Positions 36,949-45,600 of a stretch of DNA of 64,000 nucleotides are shown here, piece by piece. Under the pieces are notes generated by a model. The model saw only the letters and a program-made list of their open reading frames with translations, was not told the origin of the DNA and did not search any database. Origin of the DNA: Aldersonia sp. NBC_00410. Lineage in GTDB: Bacteria > Actinomycetota > Actinomycetes > Mycobacteriales > Mycobacteriaceae. The stretch is taken from positions 248,001 through 312,000 of the forward strand of contig NZ_JAPENM010000004.1 in NCBI RefSeq assembly GCF_026342035.1, given 5' to 3'. Within the stretch, counting starts at the first letter, position 1. Each line of letters opens with the position of its first letter. The translations under genes and the position numbers were made by a program.

Positions 36949-36969
36949 CGGGCTGCGCGTGACAGCCCG
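36949..36969. terminator. Hairpin between convergent genes
   Basis: CGGGCTG-N7-CAGCCCG fills the 23-bp space between the stops of the repeat protein (36948) and the TetR gene (36972). There is no U-tract, so at best it is a GC-rich, bidirectional terminator. Confidence 0.4.
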
Positions 36970-36971
36970 GG

Positions 36972-37601
36972 TCAGTCCAGCTCGACGGTGAGGTAGTGCT
37001 GCAGCACAGGTCCCACCAGCCGGGCCACTTCCGCTATGGACAGTGATGCGAGCGGTTCCACAGCCATCACATAGCGCGCCATCAGCACGCCCACCACCTG
37101 ACTGGCCAGCAGCTCGGCGCGCAGCTCCGCCCGATCGCCGCCGAGCAGTTCGGCGATGGGCCGCAGGCTATCGCGCATGACGACGTCGCGGAACTTCGCC
37201 GTTGCCGCCGGCTCGTTCACCGTGGCGCGATAGAAGGCGAGCCAGCGTTCGCGAATCATCGGATCCTCGAAACTGCCGAGTACCTGCTCAGCCAGCCGCT
37301 CTCCCAAGGTTTCCGGGGCACCCGCCGCGAGGACCTCCCGCAACGTGTCCGCGGGCCGCACCGGCAGTTCGACCGCGGCCTGGAAAAGTTGCTGCTTGGT
37401 CGGGAACCAGTGCGTCACCATCTTCGGATCGACATGCGCCTCGACTGCCACGCCGCGGACACTGGTTCGGTCGTAACCACGCTCGGCGAACTGCCGCCGC
37501 GCAGCATCGAGAATCGCGGTGCGCGTCGTACCGACGCCGGGCCGTCGTCCGCGCTGCGCGCTTGTCCGACCGGACGACGCGTCCTCTGGATGCTTGACCA
37601 T
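36972..37601 (-). CDS. TetR-family regulator next to an ABC exporter
   Basis: 209 residues. The N-terminal TetR domain is RTAILDAARRQFAERGYDRT followed by SVRGVAVEAHVDPKMVTHWF (helix-turn-helix, about residues 26-70). The C-terminal part is the usual helical ligand-binding domain. Start ATG 37601 is preferred over a long upstream extension that runs into the divergent exporter gene. The divergent 67-bp space contains near-identical words GTTGAATT and GTCGAATT about 16 bases apart, a possible operator. E. coli CecR has the same relation to ybhFSR; by analogy this protein should repress the exporter. Confidence 0.85.
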   Translation of the reverse strand: MVKHPEDASSGRTSAQRGRRPGVGTTRTAILDAARRQFAERGYDRTSVRGVAVEAHVDPKMVTHWFPTKQQLFQAAVELPVRPADTLREVLAAGAPETLGERLAEQVLGSFEDPMIRERWLAFYRATVNEPAATAKFRDVVMRDSLRPIAELLGGDRAELRAELLASQVVGVLMARYVMAVEPLASLSIAEVARLVGPVLQHYLTVELD

Positions 37602-37668
37602 TCCTCGCTCGAAGTCGTTGAATTCCCTATACGTCGAATTTTCGTGCCAGTCTAGCCAGGAGGCAGCA

Positions 37669-38715
37669 GTGCGAGCGATGATCCTCAAAGAGTTTCTGGA
37701 GTTGCGGCGCGACAAGCGCACGCTGGCCATGCTGATCGCGTTGCCGATCGTGCTGCTGATCATCTTCGGCTACGCGGCGAACTTCACCATTACCGATATC
37801 AGCACACACGTGGTCGGGCCACAGGCAGAAGCTGTCGGGCGGGCCCTGCCCCCGCTGTTCGACGTCACCGAGATCGATCCGACTGCCACCGGACAGGATG
37901 CCCAGGATCAGGTGCGCGACAACGAGGCGAACGTCGTGATCGACACCGGCACAACGCCTCCGACGGCCTACATCGACGGGTCGGACCTGTTCACCGCGCA
38001 GACCGCGAGTGCCGCACTCGGCCGGGTGGGCGATCGGGTGACGGTGGACATCCTCTACAACCCGGACCTCACCACGTCCTGGGTGATGGTGCCCGCGCTC
38101 GTCGGACTCATCCTCACCTTCATCGGCACCATCGTCACCAGCCTCGGCCTGGTGCGCGAACGACAATCGGGCACGCTGGAGCAGTTGGCGGTCATGCCAT
38201 TTCGGCCCTCGGATGTGATCGTCGGCAAGATCGCACCGTACTTCATTCTCGCCGCGCTCGACATGGTGGTGGTGACGCTGCTCGGAGTCTGGATCTTCGG
38301 CGTGCCGTTCAACGGCAGTCCGCTCGTTTTCGGAGTGGGCGCGGCGATCTTCCTCTTCGTCGTGCTCGGCGTCGGGGTGTTCATCTCGACCGTGTCGCAG
38401 ACTCAGGGGCAGGCGATCCAAACCGCGATCTTGTTCGTCATGCCGCAGATCCTGCTGTCCGGCTTCATCTTCCCGCTGTCGGCGATGCCCGCGGCCATCC
38501 GCTGGATCGGCTATTGCCTGCCCTTGACGTACTTCGTGCAGATCGCGCAGGGCGTGATGCTGCGCGCGGCGCCGATCGCCTCGCTGTGGGTGCCGTTCGT
38601 CGTGATCACGGGCATGGCCATCGTGGTGTTCACCGCTGCGGTGCTGCGGTTCCGCCGCGATCTCGCCCCGCGGCAACGCCGCGAACAGCCCGCCCCGGAG
38701 CAGGCGCCGGCATGA
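37669..38715 (+). CDS. ABC-2 type permease, YbhS/YbhR-like
   Basis: 348 residues. One N-terminal transmembrane helix (TLAMLIALPIVLLIIFGYA), an extracytoplasmic domain of about 140 residues, then five more helices, with GLVRERQSGTLEQLAVMPFR (about residues 160-179), the coupling motif of ABC2 exporters of drugs or lipids. AGGAGG stands five bases before the GTG at 37669. The next gene overlaps by ATGA. E. coli has two such permeases (YbhS, YbhR); only one is present here, so it may act as a homodimer. Confidence 0.88.
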   Translation: MRAMILKEFLELRRDKRTLAMLIALPIVLLIIFGYAANFTITDISTHVVGPQAEAVGRALPPLFDVTEIDPTATGQDAQDQVRDNEANVVIDTGTTPPTAYIDGSDLFTAQTASAALGRVGDRVTVDILYNPDLTTSWVMVPALVGLILTFIGTIVTSLGLVRERQSGTLEQLAVMPFRPSDVIVGKIAPYFILAALDMVVVTLLGVWIFGVPFNGSPLVFGVGAAIFLFVVLGVGVFISTVSQTQGQAIQTAILFVMPQILLSGFIFPLSAMPAAIRWIGYCLPLTYFVQIAQGVMLRAAPIASLWVPFVVITGMAIVVFTAAVLRFRRDLAPRQRREQPAPEQAPA

Positions 38716-39536
38716 CCGAGTCGCATTGGGGTGTAGCGGGTCTCACCGTCACGTACGGATCGGTTACCGCTCTCGACGAGGTGACGCTGGATATCCCCGA
38801 CGGTGCGGTCGCCGCGGTTGTTGGCGGCGACGGGGCGGGCAAGACAACCCTGCTGCGCACGATCGCCGGTGCTCTCGTGCCGGCGAGGGGGCGCGTGCTC
38901 GCCCCGCCGTTGCCCGAGGTCGGCTTCATGCCAACAGCTTCCGGAGTTTGGCGCGAACTCACCGTGGACGAGAACATCTCCTTCGTCGCGGCTGCATACG
39001 GTATCCGGGGCGGCGCACTCGGACGCCGCCGGGACGACCTGCTCGAGCAGACCGGTCTGGCGCGGGCGCACCAAAGGCTCGCGGGCCAGTTGTCGGGCGG
39101 CATGCGGCAGAAACTCGCGTTCGGTCTGGCCATGCTGCACCAGCCCCGACTCCTGGTCCTCGACGAGCCGAGTACGGGCGTCGATCCGGTCAGTCGCGTC
39201 GACCTGTGGCGGATGATTTCCCAGGCCGCCGCGCAGGGGGCCGCGGTTGTGATGGCGACGACCTACCTCGACGAGGCCGAACGTTCGTCGTCGGTATTGG
39301 TGCTCGACGGTGGCCGGACCCTACTGGCCGGTGCGCCCGAAGAGGTCGTCGCAGACGCGCCCGGTGTTGTCGTGCAAACCTCCCGCCCGACGGTGCGCGA
39401 GCACGCATGGCGCCGCGGCCGGCAATACCACGAGTGGGTACCGGAAGGCGCCGTGGCCGAAGGCGATCCGGTACCCCGAGATCTCGAGGACGCCGTGATC
39501 AGCGCCGCGCTCGCCAAGGAGGCCGCTCATGCCTGA
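38712..39536 (+). CDS. ABC transporter ATPase 1, like the first half of YbhF
   Basis: 274 residues. Walker A GGDGAGKTT (about residues 37-45), signature LSGGMRQK, Walker B LLVLDEPSTGVD. The Q-loop Gln is replaced (GFMPTASG) and the switch His is Thr (MATTYLDEAE). The first half of E. coli YbhF deviates in a similar way, as I remember it. The signature motif is intact, so this subunit would supply LSGG to the catalytic site built by ATPase 2. ATGA overlap with the permease and eight-base overlap with ATPase 2. Confidence 0.88.
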   Translation: MTESHWGVAGLTVTYGSVTALDEVTLDIPDGAVAAVVGGDGAGKTTLLRTIAGALVPARGRVLAPPLPEVGFMPTASGVWRELTVDENISFVAAAYGIRGGALGRRRDDLLEQTGLARAHQRLAGQLSGGMRQKLAFGLAMLHQPRLLVLDEPSTGVDPVSRVDLWRMISQAAAQGAAVVMATTYLDEAERSSSVLVLDGGRTLLAGAPEEVVADAPGVVVQTSRPTVREHAWRRGRQYHEWVPEGAVAEGDPVPRDLEDAVISAALAKEAAHA

Positions 39537-40401
39537 TCCGCTGGTCTCCGTGCAACGCGTCACCCGCCGCTTCGGCGACTTCACCGCCGTCGAGGACGCC
39601 TCGCTGACGGTCGACGCGGGCGAGATCGTCGGCCTGCTCGGCGCCAATGGTGCGGGCAAGACCACCGTCATCCGCATGATGCTCGGATTGCTCGCGCCGA
39701 CGTGGGGGATCCTCCGGTTGTTCGGTGAGCAGCCTTCGCGCGATACCCGGCAACGACTCGGATATGTCGCGCAGGGTCTCGGCCTCTACGACGACCTGAC
39801 CGTCGCCGAAAACCTCGAGTTCCTCGCGAAGGCGTACGACACGCCCGTTCCGGCACTGCCCGCCGCGCTCGAAGCCGACCGGGGCTCGCTCGTGGGGGCG
39901 ATCGGGCTGGGGCGGCAACGCCAGCTCGCGTTTACCGCGGCACTCGCGCATCACCCAGAACTGCTCGTGCTCGACGAGCCCACCTCCGGGGTGGATCCGC
40001 TCGCCCGCGCGCGGCTCTGGGACGTCATCCATGAGCAGGCCGAAGCCGGCGTCGCCGTGCTCGTCACCACGCACTACATGCAGGAGGCACAGCAGTGCGA
40101 CCGGCTGGTGATGATGTCGCGCGGCCGCACGGTCGCTGCCGGCAAGGAGGCCGACATCATCGGGGATACCACCGCCGTCGCCGTGCACACCGACCGGTGG
40201 CAGGACACCTTCGCGGCGCTGAATGCGGCGGGGATGCCGGTCACCCTTGCCGGGAAGCGCGTGCGGGTCGCGAATGTGGGAGCGGCCGAGGTCCGCTCGG
40301 CCCTTTCGGCTGCAGACGTGACCGCAACGGTCGAGGACGTGCCGGCCACCCTGGAGGAGGCGATGACGGCCCTCGACCGAGGGATCAGAGCCCAGGCGTG
40401 A
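39529..40401 (+). CDS. ABC transporter ATPase 2, like the second half of YbhF
   Basis: 290 residues. Walker A GANGAGKTT (about residues 38-46), Q-loop GYVAQGLGLYDDL, Walker B LLVLDEPTSGVD and switch His in VTTHYMQEAQQ are all intact, but the ABC signature is degenerate: GAIGLGRQRQLAF instead of LSGGQ. It pairs with ATPase 1, whose faults are complementary, so one standard and one degenerate ATP site are expected. The C-terminal domain (about 220-290) is a regulatory or dimerisation extension. Overlaps ATPase 1 by eight bases. Its end is antisense to a 32-codon ORF. Confidence 0.88.
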   Translation: MPDPLVSVQRVTRRFGDFTAVEDASLTVDAGEIVGLLGANGAGKTTVIRMMLGLLAPTWGILRLFGEQPSRDTRQRLGYVAQGLGLYDDLTVAENLEFLAKAYDTPVPALPAALEADRGSLVGAIGLGRQRQLAFTAALAHHPELLVLDEPTSGVDPLARARLWDVIHEQAEAGVAVLVTTHYMQEAQQCDRLVMMSRGRTVAAGKEADIIGDTTAVAVHTDRWQDTFAALNAAGMPVTLAGKRVRVANVGAAEVRSALSAADVTATVEDVPATLEEAMTALDRGIRAQA

Positions 40402-40483
40402 ACCCGGACTGCACGAATTGCGAGGCCAGTTCGTAGGCCGTCGCGCCGACCCAATAGGCGAGGTTCAGCAGTAGCTGTTGCAC
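40385..40483 (-). CDS. 32-residue small ORF downstream of the DUF1906 gene
   Basis: GTG 40483 to TGA 40385. It encodes MQQLLLNLAYWVGATAYELA followed by SQFVQSGFTPGL. A strong AGGGAGG lies six bases upstream of the GTG. About 26 of 32 third positions are G or C, as in real genes here. The peptide looks amphipathic, with one possible membrane-associated helix. It is 69 bases after the stop of the DUF1906 gene on the same strand and overlaps the end of ATPase 2 by 17 bases antisense. Too short for usual ORF thresholds. I do not recognise it. Confidence 0.6.
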   Translation of the reverse strand: MQQLLLNLAYWVGATAYELASQFVQSGFTPGL

Positions 40484-40552
40484 GATGTCCTCCCTTGTTT
40501 GCGATTGACGTATTCGGTTGGGTACCAGCTGGTTCGGCCCCCACCATCGCGG

Positions 40553-41275
40553 CTAGGCCAGAGACCACTGTCCGTAGTCGGGCTGCAGGATCGCATTGAG
40601 GTCGACCCCCACGCCGTCCACCTCGTCGTCGTCGATGGCGAATTGGTGTAGGTGCGCAGCCGGATTGACGTACCCCTCCGGCGTGCCCCAGTCGTGCTGC
40701 CAATACCAGCGGCCGAGCCCAGCGGTATGAGCCAGATCGATCGTCGGTGAGTTCGCGTAGACGCCGGTGTTCTCGACACCGACCACCGACTGCCAGCCGA
40801 GCAGGTAGGGCGCGATCATCGTGGCGAACTCGACGGCGTTCGGGTTGTCGTCGATCGAGGCGTAAATCGGACTGTTCTCCGGCCCGCCGGCCGCGAGATG
40901 CAGGCCGAGACCCCGTTCCGCGTGCCGCTTGCCCGCCTCGAGTCCGCCACGCCAGTCCGCGGTCGGCCCCTTGCCGAACTGGTAGCAGGACACGATCTCG
41001 AGACCCGCGGCGGTGAGCGCTTCGACCTCGTCGTTGCGCAGCGGTTTGCCGACCATCCATTCCGCGCCGGGGCGACGGTCGGAAACGTATCGGATCACCC
41101 CGGTATGCCCGGCCGCGGCGATGGCCTCGGCCGAGGGAATCCCGCCCGCATAGTCGAGAAGCGTGCCGAGTCCGTCTGCGCGGGCGACCGAGACCCTGCT
41201 CGCGAGCCCGGCGAACCCGATGGCGGCGGTGCCGACCGCCGTCAGCCGAAATAGATCGCGACGCGAAACCTGCAC
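40553..41275 (-). CDS. Tat-exported DUF1906 glycoside-hydrolase-like protein
   Basis: 240 residues from GTG 41275. The N-terminus VSRRDLFRLTAVGTAAIGFA is a twin-arginine signal with cleavage after VSVARA. The mature part, LLDYAGGIPSAEAIAAAGHT through VGVDLNAILQPDYGQWS, is the DUF1906 TIM-barrel domain, related to GH25-type hydrolases and to Rv2525c, a Tat substrate of M. tuberculosis linked to cell-wall arabinogalactan phenotypes. AGGAGG nine bases before the GTG decides the start; an upstream extension of 36 codons was removed. Substrate unknown. The 253-bp divergent gap to 41528 has no gene. Confidence 0.85.
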   Translation of the reverse strand: MQVSRRDLFRLTAVGTAAIGFAGLASRVSVARADGLGTLLDYAGGIPSAEAIAAAGHTGVIRYVSDRRPGAEWMVGKPLRNDEVEALTAAGLEIVSCYQFGKGPTADWRGGLEAGKRHAERGLGLHLAAGGPENSPIYASIDDNPNAVEFATMIAPYLLGWQSVVGVENTGVYANSPTIDLAHTAGLGRWYWQHDWGTPEGYVNPAAHLHQFAIDDDEVDGVGVDLNAILQPDYGQWSLA

Positions 41276-41528
41276 GTGATGCCCCTCCTGCGCAGCGGGC
41301 GAAACCGGACAATCGAGGGAAGTCACCGGCGCGCCTTCCCCATCTTTCACAGGCGCGCCGGTAACATTTTGGGGTTTCGCCATTCCACCACAAACAACAT
41401 TGGTTACGCCAGACTCATTGGCAACTTACGACACTGTTGTTTCATCGGTTACCAGCCCCACCGGCCGCGAGTACGGTGAAATTCGTCCCCGAAGCGCGGG
41501 AATCGTTGACGGATGGGGCTGTTTGGCC

Positions 41529-41735
41529 ATGAGCAAAGAACAGTGGTGGGTCATCGCGCCGGAGAGCGGGTTCGCGTTCGAGCAGCGCGCGAACGGCGAT
41601 CTCGTGGTGTTCGAGCGGTCCGGAACCGAGGAACACGTGCTGCACGGCTACGAATGGATGCATCGCACGGACCAGGGCGACATCAAGGTGCATGGCGAGG
41701 GGCCACCACCGTTCGGCGTGTGGCAGACCTGCTGA
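41529..41735 (+). CDS. 68-residue hypothetical protein
   Basis: Starts MSKEQWWVIAPESGFAFEQR and ends PPPFGVWQTC. Rich in Trp and acidic residues, no signal peptide or membrane helix. Not recognised. The ATG at 41529 was chosen because upstream residues of the open frame look non-coding. The gene ends eight bases before a perfect inverted repeat that probably acts as terminator. Single-gene unit between the DUF1906 gene and the convergent hemerythrin gene. Confidence 0.6.
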   Translation: MSKEQWWVIAPESGFAFEQRANGDLVVFERSGTEEHVLHGYEWMHRTDQGDIKVHGEGPPPFGVWQTC

Positions 41736-41743
41736 CCGCGACT

Positions 41744-41791
41744 GCATAGTTCTTCCGGCACTCTGCCCGGTGTCGGCCGGAAGAACTATGC
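41744..41791. terminator. Perfect 16-bp inverted repeat between convergent genes
   Basis: GCATAGTTCTTCCGGC (41744-41759) and its exact reverse complement (41776-41791) with a 16-base loop. It lies between the stops at 41735 and 41807. There is no T-run on either side. A bidirectional terminator is the simplest reading; a protein-binding site is the alternative. Confidence 0.6.
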
Positions 41792-41806
41792 CGCCGCCGC
41801 GCGGCG

Positions 41807-42490
41807 CTACGCGTTCCAGTCCGGATCGGTGCCGTAGATCTCGCGGTATTCCTTGACGTAAGCCCGCTTGCCGATCAGCCGCCACATCAGCCGGGCGATC
41901 AGCGGCATGTTCGCCAGGAACTTCTTGCGGTCCTCGGGCGAGACACCCTGCAGGATGAAGCCGAGGAAGACGAGCTGGCGGTCCTTTGGGATGCCGGCGC
42001 GACCGCGCTCCCCCATCGCCTCCCACTCCTCGACGCTCATCACCGTCTCCACGACCGGCAGAATGTGCCGCTCCTCCTCGCCCATGTGCTCGTCCAGCCG
42101 GGCCGACAGCTCGGTGAGCGTCTTCGCGAGGTCCTCGCGGACGCCCCAGTCGGCGGTCTCGGCGAACCGTGCCGCCTGGGCTTGGGCCCGTTCGTTGAGC
42201 TCGGCGATGCGCTCGTGCTGCTCCTCCATACGCAGGATGAGCTCACTATCGGTAGGCGCGCGATCGAGCAGCAGCGGCCACATCATCTCGTCCTCGGTGG
42301 TGTGGTGGTGATGCAGTCCGCTGGACATCTCCTCGACGAAGGAGACGATCCGCTGTGCGCGCTCGCCATCGCCATCGGCGACGCCGCGCACCAGGCCGGG
42401 CAGCGCGTTGAAGTGGCGGCGGAACGTGTTGTGCACGATCACCATTTCGCCGGTGTCCGGACGGGTGGCGGTGTCGGTGGTGAGTGTCAT
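41807..42490 (-). CDS. Hemerythrin-like (HHE domain) protein
   Basis: 227 residues. Four-helix-bundle hemerythrin domain: VHNTFRRHFNALPG, LHHHHTTEDEMMWPLLL (about residues 60-76), MEEQHERIAELNERA and LDEHMGEEERHILPVVE supply the His, Glu and Asp ligands for a di-iron centre. The C-terminal 70 residues (GIPKDRQLVFLGFILQGVSP...) are a helical extension. Similar proteins sense or handle oxygen, nitric oxide or iron. AAGGAG seven bases before the ATG at 42490 decides the start. Divergent from the SARP regulator. Confidence 0.88.
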   Translation of the reverse strand: MTLTTDTATRPDTGEMVIVHNTFRRHFNALPGLVRGVADGDGERAQRIVSFVEEMSSGLHHHHTTEDEMMWPLLLDRAPTDSELILRMEEQHERIAELNERAQAQAARFAETADWGVREDLAKTLTELSARLDEHMGEEERHILPVVETVMSVEEWEAMGERGRAGIPKDRQLVFLGFILQGVSPEDRKKFLANMPLIARLMWRLIGKRAYVKEYREIYGTDPDWNA

Positions 42491-42602
42491 GGCATTGCTC
42501 CTTGCTGGGCTGGTGGGTGAACTCGCAATCGAGCGTCGCCCGCCGAACTTGTCGTCCACTTGCAGCGCACTAGTAGCCGACTCGCCTTAGGCTGAATCGG
42601 TC

Positions 42603-45600
42603 ATGATTCGCTTCCGGGTTCTCGGCTCGCTGACGGCAACCGTCGATCCGGGCGGTCACGGCCCGATGCGTCTCGACGGCGCCCGGTCGGGTCCCGATGC
42701 GATCGATCTGGGTGGTCGCCGACAACGCGGCGTCCTCGCGCTGTTACTGGTCGCGCGGGGTGACGTCGTCTCGGTCGATCGGCTGATCGAGGATCTGTGG
42801 CAAGGCGAACCGCCACCGCGCGCGCTCGGCGCCCTGCAGGCGTACGTCTCGAATCTGCGCCGCCTGCTGGAGCCCGACCGCGCGCCGCGCGCTCCCGCAT
42901 CGGTACTGATCAGCAGTCCGCCGGGGTATGCGATCCGGCTCGACACCGAGAGCGTCGACGCGTGGCGATTCGAGGCCGAGCTGAGGGCTGCGCCCGGGCA
43001 ATCCGACCCGCGGCTCCGCCGCAGAGCTATCGAGGACGCACTCACACTGTGGAATGGATCGGCCTACGCGGAATTCGCAACCGAGCCGTGGGCGCAACCC
43101 GAGGCGACGCGACTAGAGGATCTACGGCTGTCGGCGCGGGAAATGCTCGCCGCAGCCGCGCTCGATGCCCGCGACCCGGCCGCCGCGGCCGCCGAAGCGC
43201 AGGCGCTCACCCGCGAGCATCCGCTGCGTGAGGAGGGCTGGCGCCTGCTTGCCCTGGCCCGATATGCGCTGGGGCGCCAGGCCGATGCACTCGCGGCGCT
43301 GCGCCAGGCTCGCGAGCTACTCGCCGACGAGCTCGGGATCGATCCGGGGCCGGCGCTCGTGCAACTGGAGAGCGACCTGCTCGCCCAACGGATCCCGGTC
43401 GCCGGCCCGCCCGCTGCCGAGCCGACGCCACCGGCCATAGCAGCGCCGGAAGGACCGACCGAACAGGCCCATTCGGTACTGCACGATGAGCCCGCCGCTG
43501 TCGCGGTAGATGGATTCGTCGGTCGCGACGAGGAACTGCAGCAGTTGCACCGCGCCGCGGACACAGCTCCTGCCCGGTCCCGGGTTGTCCTGCTCAGCGG
43601 TGAGGCCGGCAGTGGAAAGTCATTGCTGCTCAATCGGTTCCGCCGCGATTTGGAATCCGCGGGTTGGTTGGTCACCGTCGGCCGCTGCCCCGAAACGGAG
43701 GGTGCACCACCCGCGTGGGCGTGGGTCGAGGCGCTGCGTTCACTCACCGTGACGGTGGATCCCGGCGAGAACGGCGAAGCGCTGGCACCGTTGCTCGATG
43801 ACAACCTGGTCGCGGCCGCCGACACCGATGCGTCCTACGGACGGTTCATGCTGCATCGCGCGGTCGCCCGGTACCTCGCCGATGTGACCCGGCGGCGGCC
43901 GTTGGCGATCCTGCTCGATGACGTCCACCGCGGCGATGCGGAAACCCTTGCGCTGCTGAGCAGCATCGTCGATAACACCGCGGTGCTCGCGGTGTTGGCC
44001 TACCGCCCCGACGAGGTGAGCCCCAGACTCGAGGGCGCGCTGGCCGCGATTGCGAAGGCGACGCAGGCGCGTATCAAACTCGCCGGGCTTGCTCCCGATG
44101 CCGCCGCATCGTTGCTGGCCTCCGCATCGGGCACCGCGCCGGACGCGCAGACCGTCGCGGCCCTGCTCGAACGCACCGGCGGTAACCCCTTCTACCTACG
44201 CGAGAGCGCGCGCCTGCTGGGCAGCGAGGGCGAGCTCGTCGCCACCTCCGAAGTTCCCGAGGGCGTGCGAGATGTGCTGCGCAGGCGGTTCTCCCGGCTG
44301 CCGGAGATCTCGGTGGCCGCGCTGCGCATGGCGGCGGTGATCGGGCGGCAGGCCGACGTCGAGGTGTTGTTGCAGGCCAGCGAGGCCGACGAGGACTCGG
44401 TGCTCGATGCGATCGAGGCCGGTGTGGTCGCCGGCCTGCTCGACGAACCGGATCCGGGGACGGTCCGTTTCACCCACGCACTCGTGCGAGACACGCTCTA
44501 CCAGGACATTTCCCGGTTACGCCGATCGCGATGGCATCTGCGGGTGGCCGAGGCGATCGAAGCGCTGCGCCCCGGCGATGTCGCGGCACTCGCCCACCAC
44601 TTCGGTGAATCGCTGTCCGCGGGTACCGCCCGCCGGGCCGCCGACGCGGCGCTCGCCGCCGCGGATCAGGCCGAGCGCCGGTTCGCCCACGACGCCGCGG
44701 CGGACTTCTTCCGCCGTGCGCTCACCGCGCTGGACCGCCTGCCCGAGGGCGACCATTCCGGCGAACTCGTCGCCGTGCTTGCGCGGTTGAGCGGCACGGA
44801 GATCCTGGCCGGCGATGCCATGTCGGCCCGCGAATCGCGGGACCGCGCGATCGACATCGCCAGTGCGGCCGGGCGCGACGATCTGCTGATTGCCGCCCTC
44901 ACCTGTTGGGACACCCCGACGCCGTGGGTCAACCGGGCGTATGGCGATGTGGACGAGCGGGTCGTCGAACACATCGAGCACTCCCTTGCGGTTCCCGACC
45001 TTGCCGAGTCGACCCGAGTTCGGCTCCTGATTGCGCTGGTCGCGGAGGTGTCCGGCGAGCGCAACGACCGTGCCTATGAAGCCGCGATGGAGGCGGTCGA
45101 CGTGGCGCGGCGCGGCACCGATCAATTGCTTCTGGGACTCGCACTTTCCGCCCGAATATCGGTGTTCGAGGTACCGGGCGCGGAGCCGGAACGCGAGCGG
45201 TATGTGACCGAGCTGACCGCGCTCGGTGAAGGGGCCGGCCTGCCGGCGTTTGCATTGATGGGCCATTTTGCGGCCATGCAGATCGCCGCGACGGCGCTGG
45301 ATTTCGCCGGCGTGGAACGCGAGCTCGCGCAGACCGAGCGGCTCGCCGACCGGTTCCAGTGGCGGCAGGCACAGGCGATCAATCGGATGTCACGGGGTTT
45401 TCTCTATCACCTGCGCGGTGACCTCGACCTGGCGCGCGAATCCTTCCTCGACGTGCATGAGCAGATGAAGCGCGATGGCGCGATGCTTGCCGATGGCATA
45501 TTGCTGATGGCGATGTTCTCGCTGATGTCCACCGAGGGCCGCCTCGCGGAGATGGCCCCGCTGGTCGAGGCCTACGCGGCGGCGCCCGATGCCATCGCGG

